A stretch of DNA of 60,000 nt. Source: Cryptomeria japonica. Its lineage: Eukaryota; Streptophyta; Pinopsida; Cupressales; Cupressaceae. Each line of letters opens with the position of its first letter. Positions within the stretch are counted from its first letter, which is position 1. Both the position numbers and the translations under genes were made by a program. The DNA is taken from contig NC_081406.1 in the NCBI RefSeq assembly GCF_030272615.1, positions 239,312,422-239,372,421 on the forward strand. The letters run 5' to 3'. Positions 1 through 13,045 of this stretch are shown here, piece by piece. The notes beneath the pieces are model-generated. The model was not told where the DNA came from, did not search any database, and saw only the letters and a program-made list of their open reading frames with translations.

Positions 1-814
1 AGTGATCTAAAGCATGGATACAAATGATATAATGAGGCTTATGCAAAGACATGAAAACAACATGAAATCATACCCAACCCCAAGGGAGGGGTACAAGCCA
101 ATCTTCAGTCGGTAATCCCCTATTGCTCTTCAATGTCTTCAAAGCCCTAAATGAATGAATGAAATTGATGAATGCTTGATGGATGGATGTTGAATGTTGT
201 TGAAGTCTTCAAAGATCTGCTCTTTCGCTGCATAGAAGGTCCTTGAAACCAAAATTCGGATCCTTTCAAATGAAGAAAGAGAGCTCTTATATATGAAACC
301 CTAGATCTTAATTTCAACTTTAGGCTGACTTAGAGATTGAATCTCCCACCAATTTCTTGGGGTTAAGCTTTATTTTATGATTGGATCGCGCTCCTAAAAT
401 TTCGGGAAAAATGTCCGGGACCATGTTGCACTTCGGGAGCCATGGTCCCGACAACTTTTCACCAAATTTTCAGGACTGTCGGATATGATGATTTTAGAGA
501 GAATCCCAAAGTTACAGGTGATTTCGAGATGTTTTGACCCCCGAAATCAAGCCCCCAAGTTCAAAATAGGACCTAATTAGGGTTTTTGATTAAATGATGT
601 ATTGGAGGAATAAAATGAAAAGGGCACACTTTAATGAAAGGGACCAACTTTATGATGTAGGAAATGATAAAATAGGACCTTAGACCTAATTAATTTAATT
701 AATTAAGTGCTAAAGGGGAAATGCAATGCAAAATACAAAATGCGCCAAGGCGGGTGCTAAACTAGGTGTGAAATTGTACCACCCTAGCAAGTGCATACAA
801 TTTACGACGCTACA
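1..814 (-). mobile_element. LTR fragment, TGTAGCGTCG family (truncated by window edge)
   Basis: Read on the minus strand this begins TGTAGCGTCGTAAATT at 814, the same start style as the solo LTR at 16348-17576 (TGTAGCGTCCTAAAATTG), so it is a relative of that LTR. A palindromic GGGACCAT / ATGGTCCC pair lies at about 418-453, in a position comparable to the GC-rich palindromes of the solo LTR. The other end is outside the window. No coding sequence is seen. The family assignment is inferred from the shared end and layout. Confidence 0.55.
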
Positions 815-1074
815 GAGGACAATATAGAAGATTCTTGGGAAACTTCTAAAGGTGTAGGGATAGATGCCGTTGGAGAGTCAATTTGTTTGTGGGGGGATGA
901 GGCATTGCTAGACATAAGTGTATTATCTTGATCTTCCTCAAAGAACTCACTTGGTAGTTTCCTTAAGATCATTGCAATAAAGCCACCTTTCTTTCAAGGT
1001 TTTGACATGGTTGTATCTGGAATTTGAACTTGTTTGGTAAGAAGTTGGTCTTGATCTGATGTCATGTTTTTATT

Positions 1075-1755
1075 TCAAACTAGATGTTGATCCAATTGGT
1101 TTGACATGTTCAAAATTTGGCTTGGTGCATGTTGCAACCTTTGTTTTTGAATGTTTGGTTGCGGTTGTTGACATTGATATTCCACCATTGGTTGAACCAT
1201 TTGTGGACATTGTATAATTGGCTGGACATATTGTTGAAATTGGCCCATTGGTTGCGTTGGTTGTATATGTTGGACCATTGGTTGTGATGGTTGAAAATCT
1301 GATTGATAGTAAACACCTTCTTGTTCTTGTTGTGGAGGCACATAATGTTGAAATTGATGTTGTCTCTTTTCTTGAAATTGTTTCATCATCTCTATTTGTG
1401 AGAGGAGAGCTCGTATGTCTGATCATTCAATAAGAGATCTTACATCAATTGGCTCAATATTTGGATTTTGACCTGGAAATTTTTGAAACATTTTGGACGT
1501 TTGTGATCTATTCTTCTAAATGTTTCTCACTCTTTGTTCCAATATCTCCTTTTCTTGAGCTAGTTTCTCCTCTAGTTTTTGTATTTGGAGACTTACATCA
1601 TCATGATAAGTTTGACTGATATTGCCTTGTTGTTGGGTTGGATATAATTGTGATTGCCTTGGATTAAAATTTGATTGCATTGTCGGTTGATACATCAAAC
1701 TTTGTTGCACCATTGGTGCTTGGAACCTTGTTTCAATAGACATGTCACTATGCAA
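1075..1755 (-). pseudogene. Gln-rich retroelement-type ORF, two in-frame stops
   Basis: One minus-strand frame runs from the ATG at 1755 to 1075, interrupted by two stops. The first 80 residues end in a charged heptad-like stretch (LQIQKLEEKLAQEKEILEQ) that could form a short coiled coil. The last 100 residues are very rich in Gln, Pro and Met (PMVQ, PMGQFQQ, PQMVQPMV repeats). I recognise no domain. Its position between two LTR-like segments on the same strand suggests an accessory or gag-like ORF of a gypsy-type element, but low-complexity composition makes homology hard to judge. A chance ORF in a biased region remains possible. Confidence 0.35.
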
Positions 1756-3550
1756 TGTTATATTTTTTTTGAAATTTTTTCAAGGATAATGTATTATATG
1801 CAACTAAATGCAAACTAAATAAATGAAAATGTAAATCTATGGCAAGAATGCAACCTATGTTTTTGGTTGTTTTTTCAAGATTTTGACAAACTTTTGAATG
1901 CAAATCTAAAAGAGACACTTAGGAAATTGAAATGATGTCTAGACCTCAAAGGACAAGATGACAATGTCTCCCCTATATGCTTGGATACTAAGCTAGGTTT
2001 GACGAAATGATATTGATGACAAAAGGATAAAAGGTTTGATAAGGTTTAGACTTCCTAACAATGACTTACGGTTTATCAAAGATTTTGATTACTCAAGTAC
2101 GACAAGACCTAGCTTTGACACTATATGAAAAGGGACAATTAATATGCAAGTGACCCTAATATGATATAATAATGACCTAAGCTTAATGAAGAGACCTAGG
2201 GTATGCAATGTATGGCAATGGTATGACCTTAATGCAAGAGGACATATGCAAATGGATGACCCTTATTGATATGCAAAGGAGTATGACTTAGGTGAAACCT
2301 AACCTTGGTACTTGACAATGACTTTACAAAATGCAACCTAGGATGAACCTAAATGTAAGTGACATGAATGTTGAGACAAGTTTTTGAACAATGTTTGATA
2401 ACCATGTTTAAAGGTGTTTTGAAATTTGTTGGATGAAATGCTCTTATGTTTAACCTTTCTTTGAATCAATTTGTCTTGCTTTTGAAATGAGATGCAATTC
2501 AACCTTTGACAAGTAAAGAAGACAAGATATTTTAACATAGACTCAATAAAATCATGCTCATTCGCACATTTCTTATGGTAGGCAAGGACATTAGGTACTT
2601 GAGAGGTAGACTTGTTATGGGATTCAAGGAGAATACGTAGATGCTTGACCCCACGGGCTCCCCTCCACGAAACTCACTTCTCAGGGCAGCCAAGCATCAG
2701 TCCCCATGGAAATCTCCCCATGGCAAACTTAGTATCTCTTCCAAGTATCCGAACTTGTCCTTCTCAAGCAACTAGAAGGGTTTTTGGCCTCTAAAAACAA
2801 GGTGTTTAGTAAGGATTTCTGTTAAGTGTTACTCCTTGATGTCACGCAAGCGTGATTGAGACATTAAGCCCACCAAGATACCAAACAAATGTAGTCGCGC
2901 AAGCATGATTTAGACCATGAGGCCCTACTTAGATGTTGATATGAGAAAGAGTTCAAGGGTCATCACTTCCCAAGTAACTACAATTCCCACGTAACCCTTC
3001 CTTCAAAGCTTTCGCTCATCAGGTATTTATTTATAGTGAGTTAGAATGCCAAGGTATTCTAGCCGTACTCACTTTGGGTCGTTCCCTTCTCATGATTATC
3101 ACTTGCTTGCAAAAGCAAAGTGGTCGGGAAGGCAGGCCCTCTAAAGGTGACACACAATCAAAGACACGAGCATGGTATCGAAGATCTGGATTTCTGAGCA
3201 CCCTAAGAAGGATGAGAGCATACTCTCCTACTCCAATGTCACACTCAACAATAAAAGCAAAAACATGTTCATTCCAACCTATTAGAAATCACTAGGTGCC
3301 TAAAACATTAATGACAAACACCAAGTTTAGTTGTTTCTCCAAGGCAACCTGCAAAAACCCAAGTTAGAAGTTTGAGGTGCTTATTCTTTGACTATCGAAC
3401 CTGCATAAAACATGTTAGTATTTTTATTTGTTGTCTTTGCCATGTGTATGCCAAGATTCTGCATAGATAATTAGTACCAAAACCAAACAAACAGAAAACA
3501 GAATGCAAAAACAAGACAATTTTTCAAGTAAAACACTGCATTTTTACCTC
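1756..3550. other. No gene recognised; probable LTR-element interior
   Basis: AT-rich sequence with only short unrelated ORFs on either strand. The 2600-3300 part is more C-rich and reads like non-coding interior or UTR of the retroelement bracketing it. I see no reverse transcriptase, integrase or RNA gene here. Confidence 0.4.
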
Positions 3551-3690
3551 TGTTCTGGACTTTACACAGGCGCAGAACTCATGACACAAGCGTAGAATGC
3601 ATGACACAAGTGCATAATGCATGACACAAGCGCAGAATGCATGATACAGGCACAAAATGTCTTCAACACAGGCGCAAGTTGCTTCACACA
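3551..3690. repeat. Minisatellite, about 20-bp unit
   Basis: Five to seven degenerate tandem copies of a roughly 20-bp unit of the form ATGACACAAGCGCAGAATGC; the outer copies vary most. Because the unit is not a multiple of three, both minus-strand frames give spurious Cys-rich ORFs (CACVMH / LCHAFCACV) that I do not consider genes. Confidence 0.7.
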
Positions 3691-3825
3691 GGCACAGAAG
3701 TCCCCAGAAAACCCTGCACGACCCTGTTTTTGGGTTTTTGGCCTGCAAATCAACTTGAAAGCACTCAAAAACACAGTTAAGGGGTTAGATGGTTAGTGTT
3801 CACGTTGGATTCACCAATTAATGTA

Positions 3826-5129
3826 CGTTAAGAAATAGGGAATCATCACAAGCATAATCAAAATATTAATAATAGCTCAATCACAAAAGCTCATTGCAAT
3901 GATCTATCCTAAACAACACTCAATAGAGACATAAAGATAAAACATTCAAAAGTAAATACTATGCAAACCAAACATGGATTTGAATGCTCCTTCATGCAGC
4001 TCCATTGTCCTTCTTTCTTCTCCAAATAGTTTTGTTGTGGATCTCACCTACAAGTGCATGATCATGATATGAAAACAAGTAGACAAGATGATTGCTCAAG
4101 AATACTCGAAGCGTGATTGACTTGAAAAAGAGATTATCTGATTATTCTCATTATTAGGGGAGAGGGGGATTTGATTGAAGAAATTCATCCAATTTATAAA
4201 TAAATTGGAGAAAAAGACCAAATTAGCATGATTCAATTCAAATGGAAATTGCAAAGCAAAATTGTCAATTTATGACAATTTATGACAAATTATGCACTTT
4301 CTATGCAAAATTTGATTGATTGATGACAATTTATGACAAATTATGACACATTTCTATGTCAAGAATTTATGACAAGATTTTGAAATAGAAATAGACCTTT
4401 AGGAGAAATTAGAAAATTAAGTTGGAAATAATGACTTGGAAATTAGGAATTTGATGAAAAATAGGTAAATTAATTAATAATTTCTCATTCATTAATTAAT
4501 TTACAAAAATAGGAGGAAATTAATTAGCCAATTAAATAAACATTTAATTGTGACAAGAAGACTTAGGATTAAATAAATAAATTATTAATCCTAAAGGGAG
4601 AAATGACAAACAAGGTTAAATGATTAAATCACGAAACCCTAGAAGATGATTTAGCAATGCAAGGATGACAATTAGGTCTTGATATAAAATTGATTTGATG
4701 TTGATACGATCATGATTTTGAATTAATAAATGATTTGATTGATAAACATTTGAGATTGATTGACAAATTGACCAATATTGATAAAGAGACCAAATTGATA
4801 TGCACCAATTGATGAGGAACAATGAAAAATTGATCCAAATTAACATGATTGAGAAGGACGATGATCGATGACAAATCGATCGCAAAATGACAAAATTGAC
4901 AAGTTGATAAGGATCGACCAAAATCATGACTGAAGATTATTGTCGACAAGACCAAATTCGAAGACGAGATGAATGAAGAATACAAAAGAATGACTCGATG
5001 CTCGCAAATGATAAAGATCAAGTGTGAATCATAGGAGAAATGTTAATGCGATGCAAAAACCTAAAATGAGGCAATGCGCAAATGTTAAAGCATGACTTCG
5101 CAAGCGTTGACCATTTTTAGGTGTCTACA
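3826..5129 (-). mobile_element. Gypsy-type LTR, TGTAGACACC family, at the end of an element extending left
   Basis: On the minus strand the segment begins TGTAGACACCTAAAAATGG at 5129, an LTR start style I associate with plant Ty3/gypsy elements. Immediately right, copia A coding resumes abruptly in the middle of its pol (KNNKNDVLYVEGLKHN), so this is the right edge of an element inserted in copia A. The expected 5-bp duplication would be GTAAG (5130-5134), with its partner left of the window. The inner edge near 3826, followed on the minus strand by TTGGTGAATCCAACGTGAAC as a possible primer-binding region, is uncertain by tens of bases. Confidence 0.5.
4265..4352. repeat. Short repeats of TTTATGACAAATTATGA type
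   Basis: The phrase ATGACAATTTATGACAAATTATG occurs twice with small changes (about 4267-4292 and 4323-4346), giving a local AT-rich repeat cluster inside the LTR. No function is inferred. Confidence 0.5.
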
Positions 5130-5134
5130 GTAAG

Positions 5135-7957
5135 AATAACAAAAATGATGTCTTGTATGTTGAAGGTTTGAAGCATAATATTTTGAGTGTTGGATAGATG
5201 GTTGATAAAGGTTATGATCTACAATTCAAGGATGGAAAATGCAAGATCCTAAATGCCTTCGGTATAGAGATTGCATTTGGAACTAAGATTGAAGGTAACA
5301 TTTTTCATTTGAATGTTGGTGAGAAAATTTGTTTGATTTCTCAGATAGATGGGAGTTGGTTGTGGCATAGGAGAATGTGTCATGTAAATTTTGATTCAAT
5401 TATTTTAAAGATCAATTCTACACAAGCTGTTAGAGATCTGCCTAAGATTGTTAAGCCTGTTAAGCTGGTATGTAAGGAATGCCAGCTGGGTAAGCAAACA
5501 AGGATTTATTTCAAAAGAAAACAATATACATCTGATGGACTACTAGATCTTGGGCATATTGACCTATTTGGACCTACAAATTTGAGAAGTGTGCATGGTG
5601 ATAGATATTTTATGTTGCTAATTGATGATTATTCTAGGATGATGTGGGTTATCTTTTTGAAGGAGAAATCAGAGGCATTGTCCACAAATTCAATATATTC
5701 AAAGAAAAGGTTGAGAATGATTCTAGATTGAAGGTGAAGTGCCTAAGATCTGATAGAGGTGGATAATTCTATTCTAGTGAGTTTAATTTATTCTATGAGA
5801 AGCTTGGGATTAGAAGACAATTATCTTCTCCTAGAGCCCCTCAACAAAATGGAGTTGTTGGAAGGAAGAACAAAATTGTTTTGGATTGTTGGAAGGAAGA
5901 ACAAAATTGTTTTGGATTTTGCAAGGACTATATTGATTGAAGGAAATGTTCCAAAGATCTACTAAAAGGAAGCCATTAGCATTTTTGTGTACACATTCAA
6001 CAAAGTTCACATGAAAGGTGATATCGATAAGACCCCTTATGAGCTATGGTTTGGTCATGTTCCTACTATGAGATATTTTAGAGTATTTGGTAGCAAATGT
6101 TGTATCAAGAGAGATGAATATATAGGAAATTTTAATTGTACAAGTGATGAAGTAATTTTATTGGGATATTCAACAAAGAGAAAAGCCTACCAGTGCTACA
6201 ATAAAAGACTAAGGAAGCTAGTGAAGAGTGCAAATGTGAAGGTGGATGAGAACCTTGGAAAAGAGATCAGAGCATGTGGTTATGATGATGGACAACATAT
6301 TATTTTAATTTCTATTTAGATTGAAGAGTATAAGAAGAATGATCTGGTAGAGACAGTTAATCCAGATGTTGCTACTACCGGTGAAGAGGTGTAGGAACCT
6401 GATAATCAAAACAATCAGAAGACTCCAGGGTATGTAAGACTGAATCATTTTGAAAATCAGATTATTGGTGATAAGAGTAAAGGTGTAATGACTAGAAGAA
6501 GGTTGGCTACTGAAGAAGTATGCTTGATTTCCAAAGTTGAACCTAAATATGTTGTTGAAGCTTGCAAAGATGAAAATTGGATGAGAGCTATGGAAGCAGA
6601 ACTAGATCAGATTGAAAATAATAATACTTGGGAACTTGTTCCTAGACCTAAGGATAAAAATGTTATTGGTACTGAATGGGTATTCAGAAATAAATTGAAT
6701 GAAACTGTTGAAGTTGTTAGAAATAAAGCTATACTGGTTTGAAAAGAAAATTCTTAGAAATAAGGAATAAATTATGAGGAGACCTTTTCTCCGGTGGCCA
6801 GACTTGAAGCTATTAGACAATTTCTTTCTTATGTTTCGTATAAATATTTCAAGGTATATTAGATAGATGTCAAATCTACCTTTTGAATGGTGATATTGAG
6901 GAAGAAGTCTACATTGAAATTGGGATTTAGTAAAGGTGCTGCTGACAGTAATCTATACTTTAAGATAGAAAATGATAACATTCTGATTGTTGAAGTCTTT
7001 GTTGATGATATTGTATTTAAAGGTGATGATGACTTGAGCATGAAGTTTGTCAGTGATATGCAGAAAGAATTTGAGATGTCTATGATAGGAGAGATGAAAT
7101 TTTTCTTAGATTTGCAAATTTCACAGCCAGGAAAAGGTATATTCATATCTCAAACTAAGTAGGTGAAGGAATTGTTGAAGAAGTTTGGGTTAGATGACTC
7201 CAAACCTATTGGAACTCCTATGGTGAGTAGTTGTAAATTATCTAAGAATGATGAATCTCCAAAAACTCATCAAAGTTCATATAGATCTATGGTTGGTGGA
7301 TCTATATATCTTACTCAGAGTAGGCCTAATATTATGCATGTTGTGTGCATGACTACTAGATATCAAGCTAATCTGAAAGAGAGTCATGTCATTGTTGTGA
7401 AGAGGATATTTAGATACTTGAAAGGAACTGTGGATTATGGTTTATGGTATCTAAAGAATGATGATTTCATGCTATGGGCCTACACTGATGTAGATTAGGT
7501 TGGTGATGTTGATGACTGAAAGAGCACTATCGGTGGAGATTTATTTTTGGGTAAGAAGTTGTTTTCATGGGTTAACAAGAAACAAGATTCAGTGTCCTTA
7601 TCTACTACTAAAACTAAGTACATTGATGCTGCTAGTATTTGCAATCAGGTAGTCTGGATGAAGAAAATGTTAAAGGATATTAGAGTTATTTAAGATACGT
7701 CTACTATTATATGCTATGATAAGTCCAATTCTATTAACACATCAAATAATCTAGTGCAACATTCAAATACTAACCATGTGTCAATCAAATATCATTACTT
7801 GAGAGAGCAAGTCAAAGAAGAGAAGGTGAAACTAGAATATGTATCTACAAAGAAACAAATAGTTGATATTTTCACCAAGCCTTTGCTTGCAAATACATTT
7901 TTCTATTTGAGAGACAAGTTAGGGGTATCCATCCCTCCTGATGAGAACTATATGCAT
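5135..7957 (+). pseudogene. Copia A gag-pol remnant (pre-integrase, integrase, RT, RNase H), 5' part missing
   Basis: Ty1/copia order is clear on the plus strand. Pre-integrase comes first (DVLYVEGLKHNILSVG, HRRMCHVNF, CKECQLGKQ), then the integrase core with IDDYSRMMWV and SPRAPQQNGVV. Next are the YNKRLRKLV linker, RT ([46 protein letters not shown]) and RNase H, ending FTKPLLANTF and LRDKLGV. Many stops and frameshifts break it. A 31-bp tandem duplication (5857-5918) shifts the integrase frame. RT lacks the block between FLNGDIEEE and LGFSKG. The 5' part, with gag and protease, is cut off by the gypsy-type insertion at 5129. It belongs to the same family as copia B and C, all sharing near-identical phrases in RT and RNase H. 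Confidence 0.93.
5857..5918 (+). repeat. 31-bp tandem duplication in copia A integrase
   Basis: Two perfect adjacent copies (period 31) of a unit beginning GTTGGAAGGAAGAACAAAAT. Since 31 is not divisible by three, the duplication is itself a frameshift in the integrase core. Confidence 0.9.
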
Positions 7958-8272
7958 TAAATTGAATCAATCTAGTGGACTTCATAGTCTTATCCTTTTA
8001 TCCAGATTGGTTAGTTGGTGTCGCTCCTCTACTAGAGTAGTTTGTGTTTTTGGGAAAGAGATTCATGTTTCATATTCTAAGGAGAGTAAATTTGGTTTTC
8101 TATTTTGAGATCTTTGGCATTGTTGTCAAAAGGGGAGAGAGATCATGTGAAAAATTGTTTGATATGTCTTGATCTTAGGGGGAGTTTGTTGGAGATATCT
8201 TCTTTCATTACATTGATTGTTTTTCACATTCATATGTTTCCATCAATGCCAAAGGGGGAGATTATTGGATAT
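7958..8272 (+). other. Copia A 3' untranslated region with polypurine tract
   Basis: Non-coding interval between the pol stop and the 3' LTR. The polypurine tract is at about 8248-8262 (GCCAAAGGGGGAGAT). The same CATCAATGCCAAAGGGGGAGA phrase precedes the 3' LTR of the element at 33452, and closely related forms precede the LTRs of copia B and C, so it marks second-strand priming for this whole group. Confidence 0.75.
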
Positions 8273-8711
8273 TGTTGGTCATTGTTGCTATTAGGATATG
8301 TTGTTGTCATTTATGTCAACATACTCCTCTATATTTCTCTAATGATTATAGATTGGGAAGATCTTATGATCTAGTTTGTAGTGTTGTTTTGTTGATCACT
8401 ATTTTGTAGAGCTTAGTATTTCCTCTAAAATATTCTAGTGTGATCAAATCTTGTGTTGAGTTTTTGGGATATTGCTTGTGTTGGTCTTATATATCTTCAT
8501 GTCAGATGGATCATGATTTTGTTCTCTGCAAGTTATCTTTCTTTGTGATAGTTGTTGATTTGTTGTGTTTTCGAGCTTTCAGACATTGACTGATAAATAT
8601 TTGATAATTGGTGTTGGTTCCACTATTCTTGATGATTCTAAGATTCTTAATATTGTTTCCTAGTTGTTTCCTATTTGTTTTGATGATCTACATTAGGGTG
8701 AACTCAAATTA
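8273..8711 (+). mobile_element. Copia A 3' LTR, piece 1 of 3
   Basis: Begins TGTTGGTCATTGTTGC right after the polypurine tract, like TGTTGGCC of copia B and TGTTGGATATTAG of copia C. It is interrupted at 8711 by a DNA element (TSD TTA) and continues at 17915 and again at 46187. The three pieces add to about 1.26 kb, matching the 1.22-kb LTRs of copia B. Confidence 0.75.
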
Positions 8712-8715
8712 CTGG

Positions 8716-9934
8716 TGTTAGACAGTTCAGATAACTAGAAGACAATTGAGAAGGGGGTGAATAAGTTGTCACAGAATACCGAAAGCATTAGCAATTTAAA
8801 CCATAATATTAGAACCCAAAACATTAATGCCAGAATAGAAAATAAATGAATTAAGCATAAACAATAATCATAGAATAAAATCCATCTAGACAACACCAAG
8901 ATTTGTACGTGAAAAACCCTGTAAAGGGAAGGACCACAATGGGAAGCCTACCCACAATAAGATAACACTTCTACAGTAAGCATGTCAATTTAAAATGAAG
9001 AGGCCTGCACTTGTAGGAAGGCCAAAGGCCTAGAGAACACTACTCATCACAAAAGGAGCCTCACTTATTACATATAAATCTAGAATACAATCCAGAGAAG
9101 TGTTGAACTACAAAAGATAACATCTCCTATGCCTGAGTAGAGTTTCGGTTAAGCTCAATACAAGAGGACTAAATCCTCTTACACAAACCCAATTCGATCT
9201 CCAATGATTGACCAAATCCTCTGCCTAAATGATATTACATTATTCACACATTACATTCCTTGACCATGACCTCTTACATTAACCATGATGATCTACAATG
9301 AGATCTTACATCTTATTTATACGAACCCTCGACCATAAACAATCAGGTTGGCCACCAGATAATAAACCAATTAAATAATTACAAACCATGTCGGCCTTAG
9401 AGAAAACAACTAATATCAACACATAAGACATCCCTGAGATACAAAAATAGGTCCTATCCACACATTACATTAATGTCGTTCCATAACCTAGATCAACCGA
9501 GACCAAGAATAGGTCCACACACTTCAGTAATGATCTCCAACCACCAAGTCTCAAATATAATCACCAAAAATATCTTGAAACTCCATCAAAAGCTACATCA
9601 ACACCACTTATGCAATTCATCAAAGATCTCCACCAAAATCTCTACCAGTGAAACCCTTGCCGGAACCAAAAACCAATCTTGTAAGCGAGAAGGATAACAT
9701 CCAATCACCAGACCAAAACCATCTGACCAAATATGAGTATAAGTATCATGAACAAGCCAATTCCATCACTAGATTATACTAGTTCCTACAGAATCATGCC
9801 GGATCCAAGTTAACCAGAAAACACTCAACCTACCAGGACCAAAAGGGTGTCGGTAAAGCATCCAAATAGCTAGTGTTGACATCAATGACAAAACATCAAT
9901 GCAACACATAATCAATTCTACCAAATGGCCAACA
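8716..9934 (-). repeat. Copia B 3' LTR
   Basis: 1,219 bp, plus-strand ends TGTTAGAC and GGCCAACA. A TATA-like box (minus strand TATAAATA) lies at 9314-9321, at the same place as in the right LTR. Confidence 0.92.
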
Positions 9935-10292
9935 ATATCCCCTTTTGGCATTGATGGAAACACTAGATGTGAAAAACATCTAAGTACCAAGAAATGCCAA
10001 ACAAGTCTCCCCTATGGAAGACAACCAACAATCACCTGCATATAGGTCTAAATATCAATATCTCTCCCCTTGTGAATAATATTTCTCCCCCTTTGATATT
10101 TACTTTTTTTTACATCACTATCTCTCCCCCTTCGACATCAATGCCAAAAATATGACAGAAATATCAAAGAAAAAACATAAGCCTTTGAATCTCAAAGCTG
10201 ACTACTCCCCCTGAGCAGTAGCATCCCACATTAGTGTTTGAATGAATAGTATCTCTGATAATGCATGCCAGACTGATGCCAAATTGCATCAA
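9935..10292 (-). other. Copia B 3' UTR with polypurine tract
   Basis: Directly inside the LTR, the minus strand reads ATGCCAAAAGGGGATAT (about 9935-9951), the polypurine tract. The remainder is non-coding and C-rich on the plus strand, with several CTCCCC runs. Confidence 0.75.
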
Positions 10293-13045
10293 TCAAGTCT
10301 TTGCTGGAGGGGCAGAAACCCCCAATCTATTTCTCAGGTACATAAATGCTTCCTTGGATAATGGTTTAGTGAAAACATCTGCAATCTATTCTTTAGTGTT
10401 CAAATAAACCAGTCTAACTTCATTTGCTTCCACCTTCTCCTTCAAAAAGTTATACTTGATAGATATGTGCTTTGTATTAGAATGAAATACCATATTCTTT
10501 GATATATCAATAGCAGTAGAGTTATCACAGTGAATAACTACTGGTGCATCACAATCCACCTTTATATCCTTCAACATTTGCTTCATTTAGAAAACTTGTG
10601 TACAGTTAGTAGGATCAACAACATACTCAAATTCAGTAGTAGATAAAGAAGTACATGATTGTTTCTTGTTGATTCATGAAACCAAATTATTTCCAAGAAA
10701 GAAAGCTCCATTGAAAGTACTTTTCTGATCATCAACATCTCTAGCCCAATCAACATCTGTATATGCACATAAAGTAAAGTTATCATCCTTAGGGTACCAT
10801 AAGCCATATTCTGATGTACTTTGCAAGTATCTATAAATCCTTCTCACTACCATCTCATGATTTTCTCTAGGATCACTCTGAAATCTTGAAACAATACAAA
10901 CATCATTCATAATGTCAGACCTAGTCTGAGTCAAATAAAGCAGACCTCTAATCATAGATTTGTATCTTGTAGGATTTTCCAGTGTAGAAACATCTTTTCT
11001 TGTCAATTCCTCACTTGTAACTATAGGTGTACTTACTGGTTTAGAATCTCGCATACCAAATTTCTTCAACAATTCCTTAGCATATTTAGTTTGATAGATA
11101 AAAATGCCTTTGTCTGTCTGAGTAATATGAAAACCGAAGAAAAATTTCATCTCACTAATCATAGACTTCTCAAATTCTTTCTTCATATTCTTAGAAAATT
11201 CTATGCATAATTTATCTTAACCTCCAAAAATAATGTCATCCAGAAATACTTCAACAATCAGTATATCATCATCAGTGATTTTATAATATAAATTACTATC
11301 AACACTACTCTTAGTAAAGCCAAGCTTCAAAATATACTTATCCAACCTTGCATACCAAGCTCTAGGTGCTTTTTTCAATCCATATAAAGCTTTCTTTAAC
11401 TTGAAAACCATATCGGTATCATATGATAGTGAAAAACCATCAAGTTGCTCAATATAAACTTCCTCATTAAGATCCCCATTAAAAAATGCACATTTAACAT
11501 CCATCTGATAAACCTTGTAGTTTTTATAAGTACCATAGGCAAGAAATAATCTTATAACTTCAATCCTAGCTACCGGTGCAAAAGTATCTCCATAACCAAT
11601 TCCTTCCTTCTGAGAATATCCATTACAAACCAATCTAGCCTTATTCCTTATAACTTGACCATCCTTATTCAATTTATTTCTAAAAACCCATTTAGTTCCA
11701 ATAATATTTTTATTTTTAGGCTGGGGAACCAAAGTCCATGTGTTATTTTTCTCAATCTGATCCAGTTCTTCTTCCATAGCTTTTAACTAAAATTAATCTT
11801 TACATGCCTCAATTAATGATACCGGTTCAACTTGTGAAATTAAACATACCTCATTAGTTTCTAGTCTTCTTCTTGTCATCACTCCATTGCTACTGTACCT
11901 CTTCCCTGTTCTTCAGTTATTGTAGAATTTTCTAATGTTGCTAGAGTAACTGGTTAAACTCTCTATTCTGATAAAGGTGCTACCGGTTCAGATATAATCA
12001 TTTCCACTGTCGGTTCCTTCTCATAAATTCAGATTTGACTTCTATTCAACTCATCTACTTTAACATTAGCACTCTCCACAATTCTCTACAATCCCTTGTT
12101 ATAACATTTATATGATTTGCTTTCATTAGAATAACCAAGAAATATGTCTTCATCACTTCTACGATCAAATTTCCCAATAGTATCATCTCTCCTGATATAA
12201 CATTTACTACCAAAAATTTTGAAATACTTATCTGTAGGTGTATTGTCAAACCATAATTCATAAGGTGTCTTACCAGTTTCTCCTTTGATATGTACTTTGT
12301 TGAATGTATAAATTGCTGTACTCACTGCTTCTCTCTAGTAGATATGAGGTAGATTAGCTTCCATCATCATTGTTCTAGCAACATCCAAGATAATTTTATT
12401 TTTCCTCTCCACAACTCCATTCTACTGAGGTATCCCGGGAGTAGAAAATTGTCTTCTTATACCATTCTTGTCACAAAAGTTATTAAACTCATTGGATTTT
12501 AATTCTCCACCATGATTTGATCTCAAACATTTAATCTTCAATCCTGTCTTAGTTTCCACTTTAAAGATTTAAAAATTTCAAATGCTTCAGATTTTTCTCT
12601 CAAAAAAATTAACCCACATCATTTTAGAATAATCATCAATGATTAGCATGAAATATCTATCACCATGAAATTTTTTAACTCTAGCAGGGCTACACAAATT
12701 AGTATGAATAAGATCAAGAACATCATTTGATTTATCTTGTATACTCCTAAAAGAGGTTTTGACCTGTTTACCCATTTGACATTCTTTACATACCAGATTA
12801 TATGCCTTCATAATCTTAGGTATATCTCTAACAACCTTAGTTGAATTGATCTTCACAATGCAATAAAAATTTACATGACACAACCTTTTATGCCATAGAC
12901 AACTCTCATCAATATGCGTAATCAAACATGTCTTCTCACTGGAGTTCAAATGAAATATATTACCTTTTGTTTGTGTATCGGTTGTAATCTCCAAGCCAGA
13001 TCTGTTAATGATTTTGCATTTTCCATCCTTGAACTGTAATTAAAA
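10293..13045 (-). pseudogene. Copia B pol: integrase, reverse transcriptase, RNase H (broken)
   Basis: Going down the minus strand: the integrase zinc region (LWHKRLCHVNF, LVCKECQMGKQ) and core (HGDRYFMLIIDDYSKMMWV). Then the IYTFNKVHIKGETGKTPYELW and YNKGL linker. RT carries [42 protein letters not shown] and VEVFLDDIIFGG; it uses VFLDD, a conservative variant of the usual copia YVDD-type box. RNase H ends IADVFTKPL and LRNRLGV with a stop at 10293-10295. Numerous stops and shifts separate the blocks. In an intact copia element this would be the downstream part of one polyprotein ORF begun at 14446. Confidence 0.93.

Noticed and set aside
3524-3774. Two Cys-rich ORFs suggesting a metallothionein-like or small secreted peptide
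   Set aside because: Both are frames of the 20-bp minisatellite; Cys spacing follows the repeat period and no signal peptide is present.
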